Shown: piece by piece, positions 1 to 12,800 of the stretch | Layout: each line of letters opens with the position of its first letter | Position numbering within the stretch: position 1 is the stretch's first letter | Assembly (NCBI GenBank): GCA_030765045.1 | Contig: CM060967.1 | Coordinates: 17,626,284 to 17,690,283 of the forward strand | Direction of reading: 5' to 3' | DNA: 64,000 bases | Source of the DNA: Tenodera sinensis | Taxonomy: Eukaryota; Arthropoda; Insecta; Mantodea; Mantidae | Position numbers and translations under genes: made by a program | Notes under the pieces: generated by a model | Seen by the model: the letters and a program-made list of their open reading frames with translations, nothing else | What the model was told of the DNA's origin: nothing | Database searches by the model: none

Positions 1-749
1 CTGACGGCAGGATGGAAGTGGATGCACCACCTAGGTGTGTCAACCCGTTAGAGAAGATTGCTGAGACTTTGTGGGGGTCGATGGTATCTAGCAACAATCT
101 ATTAGCTCTCCAGGATAGTGCTGGAGACAATCAAGGCATCTCACAACCCCGTATGAGCATTGCCCAGATGTACCCAATCTCCCATGGATATTGGGAACTA
201 GTGCCCTGCTGAGTCCAACCCAATCTGAACAAATCCCTAATGGGAGGGGCTTGAATATTTGGGCTGATGAATGTCTAGCAATGTTAGGAGTACCACAAGT
301 GCTAAGTGTTCCACAGCACTCGAATCACGGCAGGAAATGATCAGAACCATCCGCTTGCAGGACATTCTTTGGACAGCTGGAACTAAAATTAGAACTTTTA
401 ACACAACAGAGACAAAAGTTGTTCTTTGTTGCATTAGTAATTTATGCAATTTCACTGTTACCAACTTTGGTTTCAGGTCCAATCGTATGGTCCAATTGTT
501 TCGTGGCCAGTACAGCCTACAGCTGTATTAATATTGTGAAACTTGGCACATATATTTTTATAGTACCAGGAAAATTGACAAAATTTGAAAATATAAAAAT
601 GTATGATTCTTGGCTTAAATTCAGTAGCTATTGGCTCTCGTCTTTTGAATGTTTGAACTGATTTGCTAATGAAATCTGAAATGTAGCCTCTCTGAATTCC
701 TGCTTTTAAAAACAATTATATTGTTTTAACAAGTTTCATTGTTTTGCAG
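1..749. other. HMGR intron sequence, no feature recognised
   Basis: This is the 3' part of the intron before the first visible HMGR exon. No sterol-sensing-domain exon and no known protein similarity could be read on either strand; open frames of 60-86 codons are short and unconserved. About 1-400 is less AT-rich than the rest and could be an old repeat, but no terminal structure was seen. Confidence 0.5.
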
Positions 750-856
750 GTGTTCGCAGACTTGAAGTACTGTGCTGTTTTGCCTGCATGTCAGTGATTG
801 TGAACTACGTGGTGTTCATGACTTTCTATCCAGCATGTTTGTCACTCATTTTGGAG
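750..856 (+). CDS. HMGR: HMGR exon: end of sterol-sensing domain
   Basis: 107 bp, acceptor ttttgcag, donor gtaaga. It begins with the last two bases of a split codon and ends on a full codon. It encodes VRRLEVLCCFACMS and then a hydrophobic segment ending in LSLILE, matching the last helices of the HMGR sterol-sensing region. The preceding exon is not visible between 1 and 749, so that intron crosses the left window edge. Confidence 0.93.
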
Positions 857-3800
857 GTAAGAAAGAACCATAAAAATAAATTATAACCAAAATATGGTTT
901 CCATTCTCATTGCATACTAATGCTCATTATGAACTTCAACAAGCATGTAAAATATTTTCATATACTTCACCTAGTTTATCTTATTAATGAATTACTAATT
1001 ACAAAGAAAGAGCATGTGGGCAATATTTTAAAACAATGAGGCTAAAATGTTGCTTTTATTTAATAAGTTGAGGAAATAATTATCTATGATCCAAAATGTT
1101 AGAAGATTAGTGGAAAAGAACACAATACATTATATTCCACATAGTAAATTGTCTTAGGGTGAAGTAAAGATGAATGTGTTTTAAAATACTATGTTAAGCA
1201 TCATAAATAAGTTAACTTTTGAAAGGTAAAATTAGAACCGAAAAATTGAAAGCTATAGCCAGGATATGAACCACAAATCTTGTGCAGCTGCTCTTAACCA
1301 CTGAGCTACCATGGATAGCCTTAAATTCTCCAATTGATTCACATTTGCCTGGTAGAGCAGATGATCTGTGGCTATGACATTGAATCTTTCAGTTCTGATT
1401 CTACCTTTCTAAGTTTTCTACATGGTTTGGGTATGTTAGAACAAACAATTATCTTTAATTGGCCGTATTAGCTATATGGAAATACTGACTTTTGTTTAAT
1501 TTGTCAGTTCAGAAGCTTCAATTTAAAATGTGGTGAAAACATGAAGCAAGAAATGAGCCGCTGAATACATTCCAACAAAGTTCATATGTGATGAAAATTA
1601 AAATTCCTAATATACATCTGTGGGAGAGGATGCTTAAGGATGATTAAATTATAAGCACAGAAAGAAAATATACTGAATATTTAATCCTATCACTGCGTTT
1701 GCCATTACATAGACAACGGTGCATTTAACCCTTTCACCATTGAGATGTTCTTGCTGTGCTAACCTAAATAAATTGAATTCAAGTTTTTACAGCCGTTTTC
1801 TGTTGTAAAAATATTCAATTTTTGCAATAAAATTGTAGTTTTTTTTGTGGAGAACTGCAGTCAATGTAACCCCGTCAACTTCCTAGCGTGCCATTACACA
1901 GACCATTTTAACTTGGGCTCTCCCCTTCCTTTACTGCGGGCATATTTGACTGTAGTTGCTGGGATTTAAACTTTCTACGTTTGGCTTTGAGTGAATGGCC
2001 AGTTTATTGCATATTGCCTTAACTGTCACAGCGATCTGAATTGTTTCGGCCGATGTGCCTCGGATAGGGATGTGAAAATCGGTTTAGGAATTAGAGGATG
2101 AACGGGATATGTAGCAAAATATCTCAGCAGTGAAAGGGTTAAACATGTAATACCAGATAGTAAAAGACTAAATTCTGATAAAGTTAGAGCTAAACGCTAA
2201 TGTGCATTTTGGTCACACAAAAGCATATTTATTAAAGCATGTGTTTGGGTATAAGAATGTTTATAGAAAGATAAATTATTTGTGAATCAGAAGGTTATTT
2301 TTATGTTTGGTTGTCTTAAATCAATTATTGTTGCCTTTGTTTTATAGCTGTCGCGTGCTGGCGAAGGAGGCAGACCTGCTTGGCATGATAAATCACTAAT
2401 AATGAGAGCATTACGAGAAGAGGACCAAAAGCCTAATCCAGTAGTTCAACGTGTTAAGGTTATCATGTCTGCCGGCCTCATGCTGGTCCATGCTCACAGG
2501 TAAACAGACTCAGCAATATTCCAGTACAATGGAGCTGTTACTTTTAATCATGTATCTACAGAGAAAACTTCTGCACATTGCACAAAAGCCTTGGCATTTT
2601 TAATGCCTTTAAATAGACTCTTCTTGTAACTCTATTTGTACAGTTGGAAGCTATTCAAACATCTGTATTATTTAATTGATTCTACCTTTTCGAATATGTA
2701 GAACAGGTTTTATTTATTTTACTAAGATGATTAAGTAGTTAATTTTGTTAATCGAAAGATGTTCTATTTTGCAGTCGATGGTCTTTTGCCAATGAAAGTG
2801 AGGAAATACCAGTGTCACATCTTGTATCAGGAAGCTCAAAAACAACAACGATGAATCAGACTGAAGATGCTCATCTGCAGGGCTACATTATGAAGTAAGT
2901 GCTTGAACAAGCTTGTTGTTGTTGAACTAATTAATTAGGTGCAAACTCAAAGGAACACATTTGTAAATAAACTAAGGCTTTCATGGCCGGAGTCATAATT
3001 AGAAGAATATGCTTCTGGGCTGAGAAACCGTGGTCCACTGGGCTCCTTCACTCTCCCAGATGTTTCACTTGCAGCTACGGCAAGCATCATTAGTGGCAAT
3101 GTACAACTCTCCTAGGTCTCTCGGTCTCTACTCTACACTACAGCAGTGACCGAGAGACCTAGGAGAGTTGTACATTGCCACTGATGATGCTTGTCGTAGC
3201 TGCAAGTGAAATGTCTGTGAGGGTGAAGGAGCCCAGCCTCTCAGCCCGGAAGCATATTCTTATAATTATGAACACATTTGTGATAATGTCAGGTCCAATT
3301 GTTCATTTGAGTGTTCGCCACAAAGAACCTTTTTCACTGAACACAAGAATGCATAGTCAGGGTTCGCATTTATGACCCTCTCCAGTTTCTTCTTTGCCAC
3401 TACACCCAGTTTGCCAGAGAATTGAAGGATCTTTGAAATTCCTCAACAGTTGACATTGATCTAAAATAAGAACAAATTAGAAAGTAAAAGCTTTGCTTAT
3501 CTTAGTAATTATTGCAATTTGAAGAACTTTCAATAATTACTTAGATAAGTGAAGCTTTTAGTTTCTAATTTGTTCTTATTTTAGTTTCTGTTGCTTCACT
3601 GTTAATAGCTTCAATTTTCCTTGAATTGACATTGTCTACCAGTGGCAGTCATGTGGCTTCTAATTTTCTTATTGAAGAGGGCATAATACAGAAGGACACT
3701 GATCAGCACGAGCTGTGACAATGACTCAACTGGGTGCATTTCCCTACTTGTGAAGGTAAAATTCCTCGCCCTTCCTCCATAACTGGTTTGTGCTGGACTT

Positions 3801-6800
3801 GTGAATGTACATCTCAATTCACAAGAGAGCCAGGAAACTGAAAATAAAATTTGGAGAATGGGAAATTATGCCAGGATATATATTTTTTTTGAAGTGAGGA
3901 ACATGAGTAAAATAATTGCCACAAAAATTGAGAAGTTGGGGTGTTTACTCAAGCATTAAAACATGCATTATAATGAATATAATGTATATTATATGCACGA
4001 TAAAGCCAAACATTCCTTAAATAAGCATTATCATGTTTTTATCCCCAAAAATGCCAAAACATGCAAATATGCATGGAAAAAGTACACATATTTGGGACGG
4101 GAAAGTAATGAAATAGGTAAGTACTAAGTTTGAGCAATGTCATATGTTCTTATAAAAACATGCATCTACATGAAAGTCTCGTCTTTACTCATGACACTGT
4201 GCATCCTCAAATGTCCAATTTTTCCCCATTGGTTTTACTAGATGAATTAATTTAAATCGCTATCAGCCAACTGGATACTCTGTGACATCAGACAACACGT
4301 CCCTCTTGCTCCATGCATAGAGAAGTAGGGCACATAAAACAAGAAGCAAGAGGAACTGTAATGTTACTGATAAATAAAGGACATGCAGGACAAGGCGAAT
4401 GCATGTTGTACTTTGTAAATACATGACTATAAAACCAGCCTGTCGTTCCCTTCCCTTACATTCCTTACATTCTCCAGAATGGCTCCTATATCACATACAA
4501 TTGCATTGGCAAACCAAATCTAGGATTGATTGATTGTTGCTATGAGGTCCTATCTCACAACCTTTTACTCTGCTTCATACACAGGTGGCTGACTGTAAGT
4601 GCAGACCATATTGTGATACTCATTTTGCTGCTCGCACTTGGTGTGAAATTTGTGTTCTTTGAAGTAAAAGAAGACGGCTCAAGTGACCAATATATGAAGA
4701 CTGCAGGACAATCAACAGGTAAGGAACTATGTTGATGCAAAAATCTGTGTATAAATGCTCCAATTACAAATGGAAAGTGGAAGTTCTGTTGTTTAAATCC
4801 CAGTTATGGCATTAAGTTTTTCAGTCTTGTTCTACCTGAGCAAATAATGACACGTGAAGAACAATTAACATAAATCCCTGCTCAAACAGAGGCCCTTCCA
4901 TATTAGAGTATAATTTTTGATGCCTTGTTTTGTGTGGCTGTCCTTTTACTTAAGTGTTATTGTTCAATAAAGCTGAAAGATTCCTAGAGATTATTTTTTT
5001 TTTTTGCTCATAGACATTATGTAATGTTTTGAGCATAGTCAAAATACAATTCTAAGTAGATAAAACAACAATTTACATCATAAGTAATAACAATAATTTT
5101 CTTATAATGATAACATCAGTGGAAAAAGCAACAAGTTACATTTTATATTGACACTATTAATAATTATAATTCATCTATACTGTATAAACATGTAAAAACA
5201 CTATTATGGATTTGTTTTTCAGCACCTCAAGAATCCAGTAGCATGGAGGGCAGTGATCGTGGTTCAGTGGTGAACAAGTTTGTTCAAACAGAGCAACATG
5301 TAGAATCTCCTGTTTGTCCTCTCCTTTTGGAGGATGATATGCCTTTAATAGATTACCCAGCTGCAGATCGGAGCATTGAGGAATGTCTGGAAATCTGCAA
5401 GTCTGAGGTAATACGGAGCACCATTTCAATCAAATTTATATTTAACTGGCTTTATTAACCTTTGTTGCTTGTAACATATTTTCTACGCTTATTCCATAGT
5501 CTTCTTTCATTCTGCTGAAGATTTCTTCCATTAGAGCTATGAATAGTTCTGGAGATATTGGGTCCCCCTTTTGTTACCCCTCGTTGCAAGATTTCTCTCC
5601 TACCTTGTCCATTTTATATGCATGAAGTTAAATAATACTAGGTAGAAACTTCAATCTCGAGCTTTTGCTGCCTTATCCTGTCCTTATAGAGGACATATTG
5701 TAAATATACCATGGTGTTGTCGCTGCCAAGTTTTCATCCTATTTGTCTCAACTTAGATAATGCTACAAATTTGATTCTAGGTCCACGCTTTAGCTAACAA
5801 TATTTACAGAGCTTTACCATGAATGAATAAAAATGTTGTTTATATTTGACAGAGTGGAGCCAGTGCGTTGACTGATACTGAAGTAATGGCTTTGGTGGCT
5901 CATGGCAGTATCCCAGGTCATCAGTTGGAGAAGGTAGTGCGTAATCCAGAACGAGGAGTAAGCATTCGGCGTAAGATACTCACACAGACTGCCAAACTGG
6001 ATCAGGCATTGGTTAACCTGCCATATGAAAACTATGACTTTTCCAAGGTGAGTAGCACGCCTTGAATTTCCATATGTTGTTTTGGACCCCTTCTACTGAT
6101 TCAGATAAAGCAAAAGTAAAATATAAATTGGAATAACAACATTGACATATATTTGTGTATTTCTATAAAAGTGTTCAAATTTTAAGGACCTATAAAGCAG
6201 CACAAAAAAGACAGAGTTCTTGAGACAGGACAAATTTTTAAATGGAAACAAATGCTTTCATATAAGGAACTGTTCATCACTCTTGTGGATACATTTAGGA
6301 GTGAGGGTAAAATGTCTGTGAATGAATTGATCAAAGTAAATTAAGGATTTAGTTGCAGCATGAAACTCTTTGGAAATGTATACAGTTGCGTCTAAACCAA
6401 CATTTTATGTTTAAAAGTAGCCAATAAAATTTAAAGAACACATAACCAAAGTAAGGGGATCCAAAGTAAGGGGATGCTAGAAAATTCAAGAGGAAAGAGT
6501 GTCACTTCATTCAGATATTCAGAATGCGTTAACACATCTGAGAGGATGGTACAATGTATGATTATCAACATTTGAGTGAGTTTATGGACATAATTAATTT
6601 TTACACACTGTAAAGATGAATTAAAAATCTCAGGCATAATTATTTTGACATCCAAGGTGAACATGTAATTAGCTCTGAAGAGTTCTGGAATAAATATTTC
6701 AGGATTATGAGTATGATAAGATTGGGAAGCGAAGCCTAGTGCATAGCTTGTAAGGTTTGTAGAAAATGAATTGACGTGAAAGTTTTAGCAAACAATAAGT

Positions 6801-9800
6801 AGACAACACAATTTTTGGTGTATATGTTTCTCCCATGTTCTGTTTGACTTTCCAATGTTAATGAAGTAATATCATGTTGTACTACTGAACTTATTTTACT
6901 GTTCTTTTGTTTCATTAAATCCCTTATTGCTCTAATTAAAGTCTATCCACAGTTTATGCCAGTTATTCTTTAAGAATTGAAATATTCTCATGTAGTGAGT
7001 AAATTAATTATTCTTTTACTTGCTGAAAGGCTGGTTATGTTGTCCTTTATGGTCTAAGTCGGTCTGGGTCCCTCAGTTGGTTAGATGCTGGCCTACTGAT
7101 TCCAAGGTCGTGGGTTCAAATTGGTCTGGACCGATGGTTTTCAAGTCTGCTTAAAATTGACAGTTCCATGTCAGTAGAACTACTGAGATGCAAAAGAACT
7201 CCTGCAGAACAAAATTCCGGCACACTGGCAATGCTGATGTGATGCTGGCAGTTGACAGCGTCGTTAAACAACAAAATAATTTTTAAAATCCATAGTCTAG
7301 GGGTAACATGCTAGTCTTTGGTTCCTGAGATCACTGGTTCAAACCCAGTGGAAGGTGGTAGAATTTTTTGGGCATAAAAATCCTTAGGATGGATTCCTTT
7401 GGAAGGAAAATAAAGCCATTGGCCCTGTGTCCTATATTTGCTGCATGTAAAAGAACCTCAAGCCTGATAAAGAGGCCTCTGAGCAAAATTATGTGGGCTT
7501 TCATGCCAAAGATAGAGAACCATAGCAGTTAAAGAGCATCCATAAAAACAACTCAATTTCAAGGCTGATAACAACCCCCAAATGAAGTAAGTTTTTCTTA
7601 ATCATCAGAAAATATTGTCAGGGAAGCCTTGAGCCCAACGGCTGCTGGTGAAAATTGGCATGTGACAGCCTAGCCTTTACCAACAGCAGGTACTTACCTG
7701 TCTTAATGACCCATCCTCTGGTAGGACAATAGGTCATACGGAAACAATAGCTTTATGTGCTATTCTGACTTCCAAACCCTTTCTTTTTGGCATTCTTCAA
7801 CAATTCACTTCTAGAGCTTTTGCATTATGAATGAGCACTATATAAGGGACTAGCTCGTGCCCAGAAATGAGTTGTTGTAGTGAAGAGTTGCTGTAGTGGA
7901 CTGTTGCAGTAAGAGTTAAATGTTTACAAAGTGTTCAGTGGACAGCGACTTGAATCATGCCAAGTGCAGTTCAGTGTGAGTTGTAATTTGACAGTGCTAT
8001 ATTGTGATTTGATTCACTGCTAAATTCTGTTGCTCCGAATTTGTGCGAAAGTGATCTAAGTTTAACATTAGCACTATGCTAACTTACTAGAAGGTAAATA
8101 AAGTGTCTTTAGCAGTAACTGATGTTTCTCATTTGTTACAATATTGAATGATGGTATTGGATTTTGTTTTATCTCCATGGAAACTGCAGGCGTGACAATT
8201 CAAATTTGAAGATAACGTAGGATTAGCAGGAGAAGAACGGCTGATTGGTTTTTGTAACAATGTACAATGTATGTTGCAGGTAATGGGTGTTTGCTGTGAA
8301 AACGTTATAGGATACATGCCAGTACCAGTTGGAATAGCTGGTCCACTACAGCTGGACAAACGACTAGTACATGTTCCAATGGCTACTACCGAGGGCTGCC
8401 TTATAGCTAGCACCAACAGAGGTTGTCGAGCCTTGAGAAAATGTGGTGTGACATCACGCATTGTTGCTGATGGCATGACAAGAGGACCTGTAGTGCGCTT
8501 CCCAAATGTTGCTCGTGCAAGGTGATTAAAACTAGATTTCTTCTTTACCATACAATCTTGAGTATCTATGCTGAAGGAAGGATATTATATTGCAATGTTG
8601 CAACTTAAGATAATTTATAACTTGTTGCAGCGAGGCAATGTTGTGGATGGAGGCACCAGAAAATTTCAGCAAAATAAAGGAGAGTTTTGACTCTACAAGT
8701 CGCTTTGCACGACTTACAAAACTTCATGTTAGCATTGCTGGCAGACATCTCTTCATTCGGTTTGTAGCAAAGACTGGTGATGCCATGGGAATGAACATGT
8801 TGTCAAAGGTGAGAAATGTTTTTCATTTGTTTATTGGTATGATTATGTGGACAGTGATAACTGCAGTCACTTTCCAGTTGGTAATTATTAACTGTATGTA
8901 TAACCGCAATATAAAGTGGAAGCACCTTTTTTCAGCTTGAATTCTGGGTGTTTATGAAATGTTTGATAATCTTCACTAGATACTTCATGTTTGTGAAATT
9001 GGCACTCTTTAGTACTGACAAACAACTTGCATTGCTCTTAGTTGTGCAGGTTAAAAGAAAGGAAACTACAGCATTAGAACTGTAAATCCAGTGATGGATC
9101 ATAGTTATTTAATTTTTAAGGCTGGAGACAGTAAAGTTGTAGAATCAAATAATAAACTAATGTAGTTTAGTAACAGTACATGTTTCAAAGATCCATTATT
9201 CTCATCATCAGCGGCAGGTAGATAGTCTGTGGACAGCATAACTCAAAAACGAAAAGTCGGTTAAAAACCAAAGTTGGTATTTAAGTTTAATGTCTTTCAA
9301 GGATGCGACACAAAGAGTTTGAAGCAAATTCCTCCACCCTGAAATGCCGTTTACATGGAAAATTTTGATTTTCTTGAAAATAGCTCTAATTTTGATTAAA
9401 ATGCCATATGTTTAAGATATTTTTATGACAAATGAAATGCTTATTTTGAATTTTCTGACTGTAGCCCATGCAGTCCTGTTTACTCTGGATGACTTTTGCA
9501 TTACTGGTAAACCATAAGAGATAGACCAATAAAAAAATTGAGATCTTACTAAAACACAATTTATGTCCAGATAAATTTCGGGATATTCCGTGTTATTTGT
9601 GTGAGTTTTGGAAAACTTAAACTTTCGTCAAATGAAACATTATTAATTTTTTTATATGTTAGCTGTGCAAAGAGTTTTAAAAGATTTGAGTATTGCTCAA
9701 AGCCTATTGTATTCTCACAATCACCTTGTACCTACAAGGAAATAAGTAATAAGATAATTTCTGCAAATGTTTATTTCAACTAACACGAAGATAGAAAAAT

Positions 9801-12800
9801 AAGAGTTTGTAAGAATGGTTAATATAAGGGTAGAGAAAGTCATGTGAGTGCAACATATCAGATTTTTTAGGTTAGATATAACTACAAAGCCTTATGTCAC
9901 ATGTGTTTCAACATAATTAGCAGAGTGTTTTACTGTTTTGCAGGGTACAGAGGTAGCTCTGAACTTTGTAAAGAAGTTGTTCTCAGACATGGAGATTATC
10001 AGTATAAGTGGCAACTATTGCACAGATAAGAAACCTGCAGCTATAAACTGGTAAGTATCTTTAGAGAAAGGAGGCATCATGAGGCTATTTTTGAAATTCC
10101 TAATGAACTTGGTTTACTTTCATTTCCATTAAGTCTAATTAATTATGGTTATTTTGATACTTCCTTATAGGCATGTTGCATTAGGACCTTTGTAAATATT
10201 GTGACAAAAGTTCTTCAGCCCTGGTTATTCAGCTTCTCTTAGGTTACTTGTCCTACATGAAGGTCACTGATGTTGTTTCATGCCATTATTGTTAAGAAGT
10301 TATTGGTAGAAATTGACAGTGTTATAAGTGAAGCAATGTTTTAATGTTTGTGCTTATATTGCATGTGGTGGATCATTACCTGTGGGTAATACTTGTGATA
10401 ATGCAACGTGTTACATTTGAAATATACTCAGGGGTCTCTGTCTAGGGGATATGTGAATGGCGACCACAAGGTACCCAAGCTGAGCAGAACATTACTTCCA
10501 CTTACTGGTGTTTTGCTCCTCACTGTAGCTTTTCTATCTGACCTTCTCTTCCGACCCCGATGCTATTAGGTTCCCGAGGGCTAGGGAGTATTTATTTTTC
10601 CAACCTCTCCATTTCTCTATAAACTCTTAATCCCTAACATGCTGACCTGTCATGGCATGTAATACGTCCTCTGATTGGTAATCAGAGGATATGGTCGGTG
10701 AATTTATTTTGATAACTCTCCCGGTCAGGTCGGTGAGACCCGTAAACCAACGACAGGTGTGGTCCTCCAGACATCTGGGGGTTGTGAGAGAGCGATGTAA
10801 CCGCCAAAACATAAAAATATGTTGCTCTCTAAAAAGCGGTTACTATTACTGCTAAGTCTCTTCAATATTTATGAAATATGACTCGAGGGGTAAAATGTTC
10901 CGTAGTTAAAATAGTCCCCCATTCGGATCTCCGGGCAGGGACTTCTTCTCGAGAACCAAAACATTATATAAATAGAAGATCTAATATCAGAATTCTACAA
11001 TGGAACGCAGGTGGTCTCACCCAAACAAAAAGAATAGAACTGAATAAAATTGTATTTGACTAAACAGAATTGGGATATATTCTTCACCACTCTGTCCTCT
11101 ATGTGATCTGCAAGAGGAAATGGACCGAGACTACCTTCAAATATGCCCGGCCACTTCTAGCACCCCATCCATCAATGAAAAATATTGGAGAGCAAGAGGA
11201 TTAATGACTTCATTGTCAGAAATCCAGCATTAGCTAACAACAACAACAACAACAACATTTGAACTAGGTATAGAAGTCAGGTTTATATCATCCTTTATGT
11301 ACAGCTTGTGTAACACATTGTGAGACTTGTATGCACAAGGGAAGAGAAATGAGAAATGGAGGGGGAGCAATTATTAGAATTTGGAAGCAGTCACATTATA
11401 CAATGCATTATATTTATCACAGTGGCAGCAGGTGGAACACTGACACCTACTTCTCTTATTATTCAAGTAGGTTGGTCGGTTCTATTGCGCATCTTTGCTT
11501 CAGGAGTGGAGGACTGTCACGTTTTACATAAGCTATATAAACCCCTATCGGGTTCTTAGTCTCTATCAGTTGTAGTCTCTTGCTGCTTGGCTAGTCAGCT
11601 TGGGTTGTACCTCAGAACGCATAGGTGCAGAGGAATTAATTGTTTAATACTTAAATGAAAATCCAATAAGTCTGGTTTTACTGTAGAACAATGCATTTTC
11701 TGCAATTTCTTCCAATAAAATTCCATGTTTTTAGGCACCTCCTTTACAATAGTTTATGTCCTATCTAGACTAAGTCAAAATTCCAAAATTTCCTCTACTG
11801 AGGAAAAGTTCTATGATAATTAAGGAAATAATGAAGCTATTAACAGTGAAGCAACAGAATCTAAAATAAGAACAAATTAGAAACTAAAAGCTCCACTTAT
11901 CTTAGTAATATTGCAAGATTTTCCAGAGCTGACATGTTTCAAGTTGTAATCCAACTTACCTTCATAGCTATAAAAACAAAGTTACATGTGAGCTGTGGAA
12001 AATCTTGCAATATTACTAAAATAAGTGGAGCTTTTAGTTTCTAATTTGTTCTTATTTTAAAGTTCTATGACTTATTTTTCGTAATTCAGTGTCACCTTAA
12101 TTTAAACCAGAAAGGTGAGCCATTTAATACCACTACATAACACTTATAATTTACCGGAACATACTTCGGAGGCTGACTTTCCTCCATTATCAACAGGACA
12201 TTGACTAGTTCTCCCTGGTGTGGATGGTGATGTTTCCTCTGGTGGTGGTTTAAGTAACTTGCTAAAGATATTCTTCTGGGGGATGTTGAAATTGAATACT
12301 CTGTTTCCATTTTTCAAAATGAAGATTTGTTTCCACGTGGACAGCTCTTGCTTTCCCGTTACGTATTTGAGGAGTTTCGGTTCTGGCTTTATGTTATGGT
12401 TTTATGTCTAAAAGTGAGTGGCAGGCGGTGCCGTGGCCAAGCAGTTAGAGCGCTCGCCTACCACCTAGGTGGACCGGGTTCGATCCCAGGGACCCGCATG
12501 TGGTATTCATGGTGGACGAAGCAGCATCAGGGTGGGTTTTCTCTGGGTGCTCTGGTTTCCCACGCCACTCATTCCACCAATTGCTCCATTATCACCTTTC
12601 CAATCATTGATTTCACCTGCATTTCATATCATCCTCTTCCTCACTGTCATATCTGGTGCTTGGCTGGCCACCCGCTTCCAGGTCTTCTGTCCGGTCCAGA
12701 GGTTCCTGTGTTCCCCGACAGGCGTCTGACCCTAGGCACTGGCTTGTAAGTCCTAGGGGGTGTAAGTCCTACATGAGGGGAGGGTAATCAGGAAAAAGAA

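Noticed and set aside
12..531. Upstream HMGR exon in the first 750 bases
   Set aside because: No frame carries the sterol-sensing membrane sequence expected just before the 750-856 exon.
8129..8551. 140-codon open frame on the minus strand
   Set aside because: It is the antisense shadow of the HMGR exon at 8280-8521, which has the ENVIGY and TTEG motifs and proper splice sites on the plus strand.
12424..12500. Functional tRNA gene
   Set aside because: The A and B boxes are good, but the stem pairing is degraded, a long shared non-tRNA body follows and target duplications flank the whole unit, so it is a SINE head. The same applies to the other tRNA-like sites.
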